A stretch of DNA of 64,000 nucleotides from Ficedula albicollis. Lineage: Eukaryota; Chordata; Aves; Passeriformes; Muscicapidae. Position numbers and translations under genes: made by a program. Every line of letters begins with the position of its first letter. Position 1 is the first letter of the stretch. The notes below the pieces were generated by a model that saw nothing but the letters and a program-made list of their open reading frames with translations, had not been told where the DNA came from and made no database searches. Location: positions 10,586,803 through 10,650,802 of the forward strand of contig NC_021677.1 in NCBI RefSeq assembly GCF_000247815.1, given 5' to 3'. Shown here in pieces: positions 50,289 to 64,000 of this stretch.

Positions 50289-53200
50289 AGAGCCTATTAA
50301 TTAGCACCACTGATTTGTGATACAATGTCCAGCAATTCTAGTTATTCCAGCTAGTTTCAGTCCTGTCCAATTAGATAGTGTTCTTGAGATTAGGATGAAA
50401 CCAGAGCATCTCCTGAGCTTAAGGGAATTGATTACACTGATGATGCTAGCATGCCATGTGCTACAAAGGAAAACAAACAAGTAAAATAAATCCCTGAATC
50501 CGTCTCAGCTTGATTTGGTAGAAAATTCCTTCTCAGTCCTTGATTTGGCATGCGGTGTAAAGTCACATAAGCAGGACAGGCCAGCCAGACTTCTCTGCAA
50601 GTACCTGCCAGCCCCATGAAGTGCTGGATGGCTGCCACTGGCTCTCTTGCAAAAACTCGAATGTCCAATTAGGTATCCAGGTGGAAATGCTGTCTAAATC
50701 TCCATGCTTGAATGCTTGGAGCTCTGAAGTATGAGATCTGATTAAAGCTGTGTAATAATGTAAAGCTTCAAGTGCTACGAGCACGTTCAACCCCTGGAAG
50801 TGTAAGAACAGGAGTTTTCATGTAAATCAAGAGATTTCCAGGTCCCACATCGGAGTGAACTGGCTTGTGCTGACACACATGGACAGAAGAATTTCTTCCA
50901 AAAGCTGTTCAATTTTACTTGAAGGATTCTAGCTCCAGCTGAGGGGAGAATAATGCTTACCCTGATAACCTGACTCTTTTCCATCCCCTTCACTGACTAG
51001 AGTAGGAGATCTTATTTTGAGATTGGAATTTTTATGGTAATGAATTCTGAACACTTATCTGAAATCCTCTTACTAGCAAACACCTTATCTACAAATAACC
51101 ACTCTATAATGTGTTTCTCAACTCTCTGCCACGAATTCCACAAGCTGAGCTCTTTTAAACTCATGGTATGACACTTGTTTTCCAGCCTGAGTGTTGGGGC
51201 TTTTTTTGTCTTACTTGGAAAACTCTCTTTTGCATTCTCTACACCATGTTCCAGAGTGATTTTTTTGGCAGTTCTGTGTCTGCCCAGTTAGGACACATGG
51301 GACAGGATGAGGCTTTTTAGCTGGGAGTAGGGTTGGGTGTTAGATAATGCTTCTTCAGTAGAGGTGACTTCACTGCTGTGTCTCTGGTAACAAAGATGGG
51401 TTATCTTTTCTGGTCCCTCAGCAGGCTTGTCTTTAATCTGTGAAATGTATTTTTAAAATATAATTTCCACAAAGCATCAAATAACTTTTAAGAAAGAAAA
51501 AAAATACATCCAGGTATACTTATGTGGTTATGATTGTATTTATTAGCTGCACTGTTTGCTATTTGTATTGCTATTACCCTACCCCTAAAAAACCATTTCA
51601 ATGCCTTGTTTTTTCCAGAAACGTATCAGTCATCATTCTGTTTGCATCTTGATTTTGGCTCTGATACAGCTTTAAATTACCTTCTGTTAATTTACCTGAG
51701 TTGAACTAGTCAGTAATTTCTTATGGACATTTTTTTTTACCCTCTTAAAGCATAAAAATTATGTCTTTGGTGTCTGGGCCTCTGGGAATTCCTCCTTTTG
51801 GAATACTGAGTTCTTTTCTGCTGCATGCAAGTTGCCGGAGCCAGTTTGCTTGAAAATACTGACCTTTATCAGAGGTACTCACATTCTCTAATTTGTTTTG
51901 TTTTGTTTTGTTTTGTTCCAGTAACATCTTGTGACAGAAGTCTGCTCCCCCATAAAAAATTGTGATGCTCTGTTTTAATTGCCATGTGTCAGGGAACAGA
52001 GAACATGCAAGCTGCAGCCTTGTGGTGATTGTGCAAAACTCCAGTTTAGGATATTATCCAAACATGGAGTACGGTGGAGAGCTGCCAGAAGGGAGGAAAA
52101 GTGGCTACCATGATCAGATAGGAATTTAGCACAAACTTCCTCAGTGCCAAACCTTTCTCAGGCCTCATTCTGATGAGTTTTGGAATCTTGTAGTGCAGAA
52201 ACTGCTAAATTCAGCAAGCCTACCTGGAGGAAATAATCTCTTGCTCCAAGTAGCTGTTTCCTGGCATGCCAGCTGTGCACATGGAAGCATCTGCAGTGGC
52301 ACAAAGCCTTTTTGTTTACACTGGGGCTTTTGGCAGACACGCTCTCTTACCACAGCCCTGAGAGATATCCTGTGGTGCAGGCCAGCACTGATGCCCATGG
52401 TTATAGACAATATATAACCCAGTGTTGTGGGAGCACAGGACAAGTGTGTCTCGTGTTGTTGATCCCGGTTTTCTGCACAGGAAACTGAAACTCAGTGGAA
52501 AGCACCAAACTTTTCAGCTGTCTTTTCATGCTGCGTATTTTGCTGTGTTCCTGGTGAGAATGCTGACAGGAAATACATTCCATGTTTTTCTTAATAAGTG
52601 CTGTGGAAATGTAGAATTCAGCAGTAGCAGCCAATGTACAGAACTTCAGTGGTGGGATATGTTCGTGTTGCAATCCAGTTGTTTGGTATTTTTTATTTCA
52701 TCTCCCAGCCTAGTCTTTCACTTATATAAGATGTTTCTTTGTGAAATCTTTAGTCACATTAAATTTTTCTATGTTTATGTACTTACTCTTCTGTTTCCTT
52801 GTAGAAACTCACACCTGCAAGAGGGGAAATCAATTGTGACCTTAAGTGGGAAACAATAATATGACTCACATAAGAAGTATTGTTAAATTCCCAAAATTAA
52901 CAGACCAGCAATGTACTGCCCTTTCTATAGTTTCCTTTGTTTGTTTTTAATTTAACTTCTGGCTGAGTCAAGCTTTTGGTGCAGGGGACTGCTGTAGTTC
53001 TGTCTGTGGATCTGTGATTGATGGTGAGCAGGCAATGTCAAGGTGTGGTGCTGCTGGGAATGGCTGCATGTGACAAGGTGACAATGTGGAGGTTTTAGGA
53101 TGTGCTCTCCCTTTAGACCTCCCACCACTGACATGGCTACAGGGCTCCTGCTGAGCTAGGCAGGTGCCAAACCATTTCAACTTCCCCAGCTGCATCCTGA

Positions 53201-54919
53201 AGGGAGATATTTCCAAAAGAAATTGGTTATCACTTTGCACTAAGCACTTTTTTTTTTTCAGGGTGTTTTAGGTATGCATCATCCTTTTTGTGGTTTGCTC
53301 TACAAGTATATGTTCCAGTTGAATTTCTGCTATTTTAAGAACAAATTCTGACATCTAATTAATTTGCCTGTTTCAAGACTTCCTGTTCTGTATCCTGTCA
53401 TCTGGAGGCTGTTGGCATCTCTCTTGAATCCCTCAAGTCTATTTTGCTGCAGCAGTCCCAGGCCTTTCAGTCGTTGGAGCTCTCAGGTCACATCAGTGTT
53501 CTTTGCAGTGTGCACTGCACTGCCACCTGCTTACACCCACTGCCCCCAACAGCCACGTGCCTTTTTCTGGGTGTTCAGACTTGAGCCCATCTCTGGCATA
53601 TATATATTCTAAGGACTTATAAGATGATGGGTACAAAATTCCTAACATATATTAGCAGAAGGCTGCTTGTGCTTTTTCTTACAATTGCTCGAGAGCAACA
53701 GACTGTCTCCAAACAGTAGCGTGGCATTAACAGTGTGGTTTAATATCTGATTGTGCAGGTGTGAGCAATAAAAATGAGATAATGAGGACTTTGTATGTTA
53801 TGGTAGTATTTTATAGAACATTGACTCGAGTTGTCTGGAGTAGTATTAATCATTAACATAAATCAAAATTTATGTTCGTGTAAATACGGAGTTTACTAAC
53901 ACAGTAAGTTAGCTTTCTGTGTGCCAGTTGTAATTGGTGAGTGGTGTATTTTAATTACCCTGCTATTTCTTTTGGACATTCAGCCAATGCAATAATTGCA
54001 CATGCTGTATGTATTTTAAAGCAAGTTTATAGTTTATCTAGTAAATGAGTTGGGAAGTCACTAAAGACTGGGAAATGTTTATGGCTGCTGTTGTAAAACA
54101 GTGCTACTACTGCCAAAAGAAAAAGGAAAGAAGGAAGGAGAGAGAGAAGAGGTAAGCAAGGTTAATATTTCATGCTTCACTGATGATTGTGCTTAAAATG
54201 CTCAATTGTGTTTCTAAATGAAACTGTATTTCTAGGCTTGTCAACCTCAGGTCACTGCCTATCTTTTAAAAGGTCAGGGGTCATTAAAAATAGGAATAAA
54301 ACCAAGCCCCAAAACAAAACAGTAAGGAAAAAAACCTTCCCAAATGAGTTAACTGTTATTATAGTGTCACGATGCATTTTTAAAACCACTCCAGAAAAAC
54401 GGTTGTTGAAAAGGTTAAGAGGGACACAGATGCTTCTTCATCTACTTCATGATGAAAATTAAAACACAAGCATTTAATAGAAGGAATCAGGTTCTTTGAT
54501 AGTGTTATCCTTTTATAGTCCTTCTTTAAGTATTCCAAATATCAGAAATTCTCCTCCCATACTGTCTTTTTGTCTATAACAAAACACAGTGCATCACTAG
54601 AACTGTGTTCTTCTGTATTCACTAACCTGTGACTCAAGTGTAAATTGCTAAAGTCATGTCTTTCTTGGATTTATTGCTGTGTGTCTTTTCTGTTTTCATG
54701 TTGAACAATTAATTTCCAGACTTCTCTTATTCATTTGACTAGTCGTAGCATTGGCAGCAATTATTGCTGACCAGCAAGGATTGCTTTGTAAAGGAAATTC
54801 TGAAGGCAGGCCCTGTGTTCCTGAATTTCAAGTTTAAATGTATGACTTCTTAACTCTTTGGTTAAGTTTAAAATGTATGTTTAAAAAAAAAAAGTACCTG
54901 AAATTCTCTGATGTGAAGT
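50289..54919. other. Unassigned intronic stretch
   Basis: Unique intron with a (TTTTG)n microsatellite at 51892-51915 and a purine-rich tract at 54117-54152. The 145-codon ORF at 52422-52859 has no recognisable domain and is open by chance as far as I can tell. Confidence 0.5.
51892..51915. repeat. (TTTTG)n microsatellite
   Basis: One TTTG followed by four TTTTG units (ttttgttttgttttgttttg). Confidence 0.9.
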
Positions 54920-55083
54920 ATGTGCTTTAGACAACAAATGTATGGATATTTAGGTTGCCATACTGATGTACATCTGAGAATTCCTGGTTGTTGTCCACAG
55001 CTGTGCTTCAGACAGCAAATGTATGGATATTTAGGTTGCCATACTGATGTACATCTGAGAATTCCTGGTTGTTGTCCACAGCT
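54920..55083. repeat. 91-bp tandem duplication
   Basis: tgtgctt(t/c)agaca(a/g)caaatg tatggatatttaggttgcca ... ctggttgttgtccacagct is present from 54921 and again from 55012. Two differences were seen. Confidence 0.93.
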
Positions 55084-58000
55084 ATCTTGCTCAATTTACC
55101 TCAGGTAGCCCAGAGCACAGTGTTGGGGTTTACTGTGGGTAGGAGTGTTAGGAAAAGAATCTGGGTCCAAGGGTCTCAGAATTTTAAAATTTTCTTAAGA
55201 TTATCGTGATAACACTTGGGTGAAAACAACAGGATGGACCGCTGTTTAAATAGGTAAAAAAAAAAAAATATTTGCACAAGCCTGCAAATTCCACATTCTT
55301 CTTAAACTTCATCAGAACAGAGATGTTGGAAGCTGGTTTTGTGAAGAAAACCCCATTCAATGCCATTATTAATCCTGTACTATTTCTGAAATAAAGGCAT
55401 TAGCTCGCAGTACTTACTCATAAATCATCATTTCTGTAGTCTAGCCTGGTTTTGTTCAGAAATGGTCAGAAGAGTATTTGACAGATTTTTGTTGTTGTTA
55501 TTGTTTTAAATAAGCCACTGGAATGGCTATACTAAGTGTTCTGAAAACACAAGAAGAAACTGTTTTCCCTGTGGGTGTAGTTTTCTTTCTAAAAGCCAGT
55601 TCAGTTTGGTTTGTTGTTTTTTTTTTTTTTTTTTTAGAAGATGAACTAGGAGTCCAGTTGCTGCACAAACGCTTATTTACAAATTTGGGTTTTCATCATA
55701 GCAGCTCATTGGGGAAAGGTGTTTAAAACTACACAGTGCCATGAGGTTTTTCCAAGTGCACGTGTATTTGTGCACCCAGCATTATATATTTACTGGTGTG
55801 GGTGGGAGGTTAACCTTGATGAATTCCAGAAGAAGACTTCTCTGACTATGGAGGAAGAATTTATTGGTTTTAATTGAGATGTTACAACATATTTTGAGTT
55901 TTCCTGCTGCAGGGTCTTTGTGACAAGCTTGAGCATCATCTGGTTATTGAGGAATAATCCACAGCTCCAATTAGAGAATAGGTCATCTGTCACATGTGCA
56001 GGATTAGTGCCACTGAGAGATCTTTCAGCAACTTTCAGCCTCAGGAAGCTCAAGAATGTGGTTGAGGATCTTTCCTTTGGGGACAAGTGTTTCTTAGTGT
56101 CTGTTTTTCCATGGCTGTAAGTGTTTAAATGGGGAGCTGAGGTGGAAATGTTCTCAGCACCTGCACAGAGTCTGTCCCAGGCAGAGAGGGAAGGATTATT
56201 CGCCTATAATTTATATAATTCACAGGTGCCAGAATGTGATTATGTAAAGGTTCTCCTGGGAGAACACTGCATTTCAGTTCATTCCATGGTAGAAATTTTT
56301 AAAAAAGGCCTTTATTTTCTATTTCTTCAGAGCTTTAGGATTAAAAGCTTTTGTTTTCTTTTTGAATGGGTTTAATTGTTTACAGTTGATCATCAGAATA
56401 TTCTGCAACACTGGAAACGGGCTTTTACCTGGAAATAATTTGGAGTGTATTTTAACTGCCCTGGTTTTGCTTTGGACAAGAATAGGGATAAATACATGGT
56501 TTCTTAGATACAAGATATTGAAAGGCAGGAAGCTGTTACAAAATTCAGTCTATATTTTGTGTTCTGTTTACATCCAGAGATATCCAAGAGCTCCAAGTGT
56601 TTCTTCATATTTACAGCTTCATAACACTGGTTTTTTTTGATTGTGCCAGTGAGCATAGTAATTGTTTTATTTTAAGTGGAGGTATGCATCTGAGAAAGAA
56701 AATTCCCTTTGCCAAAATTCCATACATAAGTGAACAGAGAAATGGTGAAATACTCAGCAGCTGGTGCTAGGTCATGCAAGTCCAGATGGAGCAAACTTCC
56801 TTCACATAATGTCCAGAACATGGTTCTTTATTTTTAGGGAGGTTTGCAGGAAAAATAATGATGATACATGTTAAAAACAAAGCACAGTTACTTGAATAGT
56901 AAGAGCCTACAGAAGCAAGCTTAGTAAAATGAATTTTTGTGCCCAGAGTGATTCAAGGAAGAATTCAATGTTTGGTGAAAGAATTGAGATAGAAAGGAAA
57001 GTGGATATCTCTGTCAGATGTTTTCTATTTTAAAATCATTTTGGGATCTTTTAATTCAAGTCTTGACAGTGGAGTTCCAGTGTTTTCTATTTTATGTGCA
57101 TCCTAGATATCTTTGGATTTTATTTGACGAGGAACAAGTGCACAAATATATTTTGAAGGAAAAGATACAGTGTGAGAATATATCTTAAATATAATTATTC
57201 AAGTGCAGGATTCTGTAATAGCGTGTCACAGACTTTGTCTACCATTCTGTGTAAACCCTTCATAAAATGCTTTCAGAGGATGACTTGCAAAGAATGTTTC
57301 ATGTTGTAAATTTTCTGAACAAGCTTTTTCCCCTTTCTACCCCGGTCATGCTGTCAGAGGTGGTGGATTTCTGATGGAAAGCTGACCAGATCATTGATAC
57401 AGAAGACAATGTAAAGTGCAGAGAGAGCAGTCTGTGGCTACACAGACCCAGCTAGAATATTGGTTTGAGTTTTTGTTGTGGGCTTGGTTGTGCTCAGGCT
57501 GCAAGCACAGAAGAAAACGATGAATTTCTAATTCTGAGTCATTTCTGATCAAATTTCTGAGACGTGGATGTTCTAGTGTTGCCATGGTAAGGATACAAAG
57601 GACTAAAATTTTTCTTTAATGAAACTTGAACTTTATAATTACTGTTCATTATCATGATAATATTTATTCTTCATATTCACAGTAGCCAACAAGCCTTCTT
57701 CCTAGGAATTCTAAATCCTCCAGTACTTCAATAGAAATGATGACAATTTCAACATTTTCTTCAATTTTTCAACAGACTTTAAAGTGCTTCTTGGGGAAGT
57801 TGTCATGGCCTCAAACACTGAGTGTTCAAGCCAATCTTTGGATACACTGCAGCATGTCAATGTGTTTTTTTCTAGTGAGGGCACTCAGGAGGATCTGCTC
57901 CAGGACCTGTCCCTTTCCACTCAGGATGTAGTAGGATTCTGGACACCAAAGCTCTCTACAGTATATCTAGGGAATATGCTGATTTATGCAAATGATTTGT

Positions 58001-61000
58001 TTTAATAGAGAGGGACAAGGCAGGCAGTAGCAGTGCAGCTGTGGCTCTAGGTTAGAGAGAGGGAACAAATCTATGAATCAAGCAAAGATGATGTGGTTAG
58101 CTAATAAAAATCAGAAGAAAGAAATGTCACTTTTAAACATTGATTAATCATGTCTAGACTTTAGCAAGAAGGCTTGTGGTGATGACATACAAATTTTTTG
58201 AAGGTAACAAACCCAGTTCCACTGGTTTAAAACACTATGCGTCATTTTAAAATCTGTCTGGTTTCTTGTTTAGTCTGAAAGCATTTGTGGGGATAATTAA
58301 GAGAAAGTTCTTTGCTTCAGTGGGCACCTGCAGTTTCAAACAATGTGTAAAGTGTAATTTCAGCACCTCCAGTATAAGATGTGCTGCCTGTCCTTCAGTG
58401 CAATTTCTGCAAATTGCAGCAAATTTTAGAAGGCAATCAGTTGTAACACGGAATCTGTTTGAGGCACTCACCCAGCATTAGGGGCTTATTCTTATAAATT
58501 TTAAGTTGGACAATCTGCTTCATTCTTAATTTCACTGTCTTTGATAGAAGTTGTAGTCTGCTTCTGAGAATTGTGGCAAATAAGTGAAACAATATGGAAG
58601 TGTTGGTTCTGAAACTTCTGGGGTTTTTCTTGTTGACTGGAGAAGCCACATGACCTTTGGATTATATTCACAGTGGTGCTTTTGTCTGTTTTGGTAAAGC
58701 ATCTGGTTTGGAAAGTTCTTCTCAATGTTGCTTGCATTTCCAATATTGCACTAATATTTATTACCTTATTTTAAGGAAACTGAGAAACAGTCATTGTTTA
58801 ATCTCTTGGAGGAGCTGTTGTCTTTATCCTCAATCTCTTTATTTATAAATTCCTTCTAGTTTATTTGAAAACACAGACTCTCTGTGTAGCCAGTGGATGT
58901 ACTCTACTTCAGCTGTTCTCCTCAGCAATCACTAATTGTTATTTTCTAGTAAAATAGTTAAATCTAGAAAGCATATGTTCTACACAAGATCACTTTGAAA
59001 TCAGGGAGAATTCTCACCTGTGACATTAGGTTTTAGACATGCTTAGATTGAGAGATTGCTGTTGACAGCAGCCTGCCCAGATCCAAAGTCTCCTCTGGTA
59101 TTAAAAGTTTAGCTGTTGGGTTTCCCTTTGCATTTCCCAATCTCCAGGGCAGATGTTGGTATAAATTTTATGCAGCAGACATGCTAATAATGCATTTTGA
59201 CAAAAGAAAGAAGTGTTAAACAATACCAAAGTGCTTCTGTGCCTTTAGAAGGGTAGGGTTTGGAATGGGCAGAGTGGTGCTTTGTCCAGGAATTGCAGGC
59301 TCTCAAAAATGTGAGAGGATGTTGTTTCCAGGTGTGAGATGGGGCATCACCTGTAGAGCTGAAAGGCAGTGGCACCAGCAAGGAGCTCCTGTCAGAGCTG
59401 GGAGACTTGGCAGATCAGGAGTGTTAAAATTGGAAACTCGAGTGTTTGGACCTTAAGAATCCTGAGCTTCATGACCAGCCTTAATTTGACCTACCTTGTA
59501 TGAATAATTTGATTTTAATGGCATATCTTGGAAAGGTTTTATTTATTATTAGGCTCTTGCTGCATTCTTTGCATTTTGACTCATGTTTGTTGAGCAAAGA
59601 GCAGTTCACAGTTTTGGGGGTTATCTTGTTGAACTGTGGATTCCAGGCTTCATTTATTACACAGACACCCCTCAAACTGCAATTCATAGAGACTTCTTAA
59701 TGATATTTTATTGTCAAACTTTTTAATGATGTTTTTGTTAATATTACATTATCTTTATAGGAGTCCTGCAAGATTAATAGCAGTATCTTTTTATTTTTTA
59801 ACTGACATGGGATAAAAAACAAAAGGAGATTATGCCAGTATTATCAAAATCATGGACTAATACTGGATGCTTAACTTGGAATGACTAGGATGTCTTTTCA
59901 CAGAGTACTTTTTGATGTTCAGAGCAGTTATTCTCAGATGTAGAAGGGAGTGCTTAGCACTTCTAAGGATAAAGACTCACAAGTGTTAAGCTGACTATCT
60001 AGAATTTGAAGAATGTATTATGAGAAAACTTTGGTTTTGAAGATTTTTCCCAGGATCATAAAAGAAACTGTCTATCAGAGGCAGAGTTTTAACTGCTGTT
60101 CACCTAAGACTACCCAGGTTTTATTGTAGAGGCTCCAAAGATGAATCTGTAGAAAATGTTTGTTTACAACTCATTCTTTGTGCTCTTTCAGGCTTTAATA
60201 TCTGTCTAGAGGGATGAAGCAATTCTGGAGACTTGAGATTTTGACCTATCTGTTTGGTTCCTTGAGCATTGTTTAACAATTCTAGGAATTTATTGTGGGT
60301 TTTTATTATTGTTATTACTCTTAATACATGCATGAGTTATTGCTGGTTTTTTGGTCTGAATTCTAGGTTTATAATTGTTCTTGTGATTTTTTTCATGGAT
60401 GTGACTTTCAGTAAAATAAAGGAGGGGCACAGTATTCCATAAAGACCATCTCAGGTATCTTCAGCAAACTCATCCCTGAATTTCAGCACACCTCTTCCAT
60501 TAGAGAGTATTCATTTTAAAAGGAAAAAAACCCTCACAATTTCCACTTTGCTGTTGAGCTGTAGTTTTCTGTTTGTTTATGCTGCTTCTGCATGTAAAAT
60601 TTCAAATGTTTACAATGAAGTTTAAGGAGTAATCAATAAATAGGTGAAAAAGATTGTTCTATAATATTATGTTTAGGAGTGAGTATTGAACAATTTTGCA
60701 AGTAGGCGCAAGTGATAGATATCGATGTTTGATTAGATAAATTATTGGTGAAATAAGTGAAGAAATTAAAATTGTAGAGATGTTTGAAGACACAAGAATT
60801 TTAGCTTCAGATTCTAACCTTTCATTCAAATGAAATCTGCTTCATGTGTCAATTTATTCCTGTTATTTCCTGTTCAACACCACAGAGATGCTCTTGAATA
60901 CTGACTGTATTTGAAGGAATACATTTTCTTTTCACAGTGTTTATTCTCTCCACTGATATTTATAAAGCTAAATTTATCTCAGTCTTACCAAGTTCAAGAC

Positions 61001-61118
61001 ATATTGGGTTTTTCCCATTTTCCTCATGTTTTGCAAGCCTGCATATGTTCACTTTATGATCCTTGGTAATGTTGAAATACTTTTCATATTTCAAACAATT
61101 GGTGTCACTGCTTACCTG
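55084..61118. other. Unassigned intronic stretch leading to the second SBF2 exon
   Basis: Unique AT-rich intron with a T19 run at 55617-55635. No gene, transposon or RNA recognised. Confidence 0.5.
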
Positions 61119-61136
61119 TGTCTGTCTGTCTGTCTG
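61119..61136 (+). repeat. (TGTC)n microsatellite within the polypyrimidine tract of the second exon
   Basis: Four TGTC units plus TG lie 9 to 27 bases upstream of the exon at 61146. They form part of its pyrimidine-rich 3' splice-site context (tgtctgctcccttag). Confidence 0.9.
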
Positions 61137-61145
61137 CTCCCTTAG

Positions 61146-61298
<153 letters not shown>

Positions 61299-62202
61299 TA
61301 AGAAACAAAAATGCTGGAAGAAGCACCTGCAGACCATGGATCAGTGTCTTATGAGAAAATATTTTGCAGTTCCTGCTAAGTGTGCATTTTTCTGTCCTAC
61401 AGAAATCCATGTATTTTTGCAAAAGGTGTGCTTGATGACCTTTTTTTGTGTGTTAGGAGTTCTCATCTGCTTTGAAACAAAACCAAAAAAAAGAACAAAA
61501 AACTAGCCAAAAACACATCACAGAATTTCTTTTTCTCCACCACATTTTCCTTTTCAAGTGGGATAAGCAATATGGTGTTCCTTTAATTTCCTTTCGAGTT
61601 TGACACGGCATGGATGAGTCTCAGCCTTGCTCTAGGAGAAGGTTTATTAACTTCTGCTCCCTCTGCTGGCCTGCTCTGGCAGAACAAATATGCACAAGGA
61701 TGCTGTAGTGTATCTCCATATTTCTGTAAGTGCATTCATTGGCAAGATTTTAAAAACTGATGGAATAATTACTCAGTTTTTAGTTGGGTCAGATTTGAGG
61801 TGTCAGCTACTTGGCACTTTGTTTTTAAACATGTGTTTAATTAATTTTTGGCAACCTCAGTCTTTCTAAAACAGACATTTTGTTTCCCATTTTGATGTAA
61901 AGTGCTTCACAGAATATCTGCTGTGACTTAATACTTGAAATCTTTAGAATCTAGAACCAAGGGAAAACCTAATCCAATTGTAATTGCAGACTGCCATTGT
62001 TATGTTTTGAAATATCTTCTTTCCTACAGGAAAATTAAAAAAATAAGTAAAACCTTGGCACTAAGTATGATGGAATTAATTAAGATAAAATAAATAGCTG
62101 AGTAAAGTAATTTCTTGTTCTTTTAGTGAAGAACTGTATCATTATTGATTATTTTAAGAAAATGTTTTTAATAATCCAAGAGTACTCTGTTCATTTAATA
62201 CC

Positions 62203-62252
62203 AGAGTTGAAAGGTTACCCTGTTTGTAGAGTTGAAAGGTTACCCTGTTTGT
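62203..62252. repeat. 25-bp tandem duplication
   Basis: agagttgaaaggttaccctg tttgt occurs twice in succession, at 62203 and 62228, identical. Confidence 0.95.
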
Positions 62253-62277
62253 AGAATAATTGAAAGATGTGTTGTAG

Positions 62278-62293
62278 TAATAATAATAATAAT
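62278..62293. repeat. (TAA)n microsatellite
   Basis: About five TAA units (taataataataataat). Confidence 0.9.
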
Positions 62294-64000
62294 GGTGTGT
62301 TTTTTCTGGGCACAGTTGGAAGCCAGAGAATAATAGTTATTCCATTTTATTAATGCTACAGTTTAGTTGGATGTTTTTGTGGATTTTTAGAAGGATTTGA
62401 AAGCAGAAATGTACCCCAGTATTAGACGTGTTTTAGTCTTAAAGTTTAGTGTAGATCAACTGACACATTCCTCTTAAAAATGTAATGTTTGTCATATTTC
62501 CTTTATATTATAAATAGAGAGTGAAATATTCTATAGTAATTCTTTCCCAGCTGATAAAAATTTACAATGGCTGACTCTTCCTCCACTCTATGTATTTCAT
62601 AACATAAACTAAATTTAGCAAACTTGTTATTTATCCTGTGGTTTCTAACAGCTGCTTTTGATTCCCTATCCACATCTTTGAAGTAATGCTCATCAGAAAA
62701 CATCCAGTATTAACTTTTTTTCTTATATTGCCTAAGTATTAATGCAAAATAACCCAAAGTAAAAAACAATAAAAAGCCAAGTGCAGCAGGATGTTGGTTC
62801 TCATAATGCCATTCCTGGCTGTGTTGTAAAGAATGCATATTTTTCAGATGAACTTGCTGTGGTGAAATTTATTCTATGACTGCATTGTTTATAGCCAAAC
62901 TTCCTGTTTCTTTCTGAAACCCAAAGAGAATAATTGAACGTGCCCTGTTCCATGGTCATTAGGCAAGAATTCAGCACGTGTGCAATCCGTAGTGAAACCT
63001 AAGCTCACAGAGCATTGGGCTATGACAGTAATACTGATTTAACCATTCAGATGCATGCTTAATTAAACAATCTCTGAAACATAGTGCCCAGGACTTGAAA
63101 TGAAATCTAGACAGTGCTTTGCACAGATAAATGCAGTTCAGTTTTTCCTTAGCTGGATGATATAACTTACTGAGGCCAAAGGAAGATGAAATTTCAAAAA
63201 AAAACCCACAAAACCACTTCTTTCCCAGTAGCCTTCACCAGGTAAACCTTGCTGATACATGAGACTGGTCGGAATTCAGCCAGAGAAGCAGATGAGATGT
63301 TTGGCTTGGCAGAATCATCTTCACCAAAAAAAAAAAATTGAATCAACCACTTGGAAGTTTCTGTGGTTAATTAAACTGGGAATGGAAAACAAACTCATTT
63401 CTCAGCCTGTGAATGCTGCAAGAGAACCATCAAACCTTTTTGGAACCTTCTGCATAATAATACAAACCTTTTAGACACAGTTGAGTGTGAGAAGACTCAA
63501 GGGAAGACTCAAGTCAAGAAGACTTCTGTTGTTTTGGTTCCCTTCATCCCTGCTTCAGTTGTTTGTTACAGGATAATTTGTAAATAAATGCTACCAGAAG
63601 TGTAAGGAGTTTGTACTCACATGGAATACATAAGTGGTACCATGATAACTTAGGGTGCAAGATTAATATAACAGCTGTAAAAACTACACAGTCTGCAGGA
63701 AAAAAGTATCTTCCCTGCTATCTCTGAAAGTCCTGCATTCAGTTTAGTCTCTTGCATGTCGTAACAAGTTTTCCAGAGGAAAGCACAGGCTGTATTAATC
63801 AATCAGTGGATGGCTGATATTTTCAACTCCTTACCCCTGGACAGAAAATGGAATGGCATCTATGAATCATCCTTTGCATTGTTGCAGTTCTGGCTGACCC
63901 AGAATTTATTACCTGCATGGGTGCTGTTCAGTTTGATTAGCAATCAGCTCTCAAAAAGGTGTGATAATATGAAAAATTACTGTTGTGAACTTTAGTCTGA

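Noticed and set aside
52422..52859. 145-codon ORF as a nested gene
   Set aside because: No similarity to any family that I know; overlapping ORFs on the opposite strand; composition is that of the intron.

Overview
The window is vertebrate nuclear DNA, most likely from a bird. It is AT-rich, intron-dominated sequence whose recognisable interspersed repeats are all CR1-type LINE fragments, the dominant avian retrotransposon. I saw no Alu, B1/B2 or L1-like sequence. Species was not determined; a songbird is plausible but is only a guess.

Only one gene can be supported: SBF2 (also called MTMR13), on the + strand. Two of its small 5' coding exons lie near the two ends of the window. The first (1339-1427) and second (61146-61283) encode adjacent pieces of the N-terminal uDENN domain. 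They join in frame (phase 0) with no residue missing relative to the vertebrate protein as I remember it. The window is therefore the end of one SBF2 intron, an exon, a complete intron of 59,718 bp, the next exon, and the start of a further intron. The first coding exon and everything downstream of the uDENN region lie outside.

Within the large intron, left to right: a CR1 remnant lies just upstream of the first exon (425-606) and another at 3773-3925. A series of short tandem duplications occupies 5.4-14.7 kb. A pure G run of 130 bases followed by 19 A sits at 15.1 kb. A 3.6-kb segment then occurs twice (15361-18990 and 19453-23167), the copies separated by a pure G run of 463 bases. Each copy carries two CR1 fragments and an 81-bp exon-like stretch with good splice sites. 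After mostly unique sequence there is an almost perfect 1,038-bp tandem duplication (32297-34372). More CR1 remnants follow at 25.7, 30.5, 36, 40.8 and 46.8-47.5 kb, along with more tandem duplications up to 62.2 kb.

The G runs and the near-identity of the duplicated blocks make assembly error (haplotype duplication or bad gap filling) a serious possibility. The many small tandem duplications with several percent divergence look biological. The most testable new ideas are the in-frame 81-bp cassette-exon candidate, the NAGNAG acceptor of the first SBF2 exon, and the recurrent triplications with one shortened unit. Most open reading frames longer than 60 codons are chance ORFs in intron, CR1 debris or homopolymer translations and are not listed as genes.
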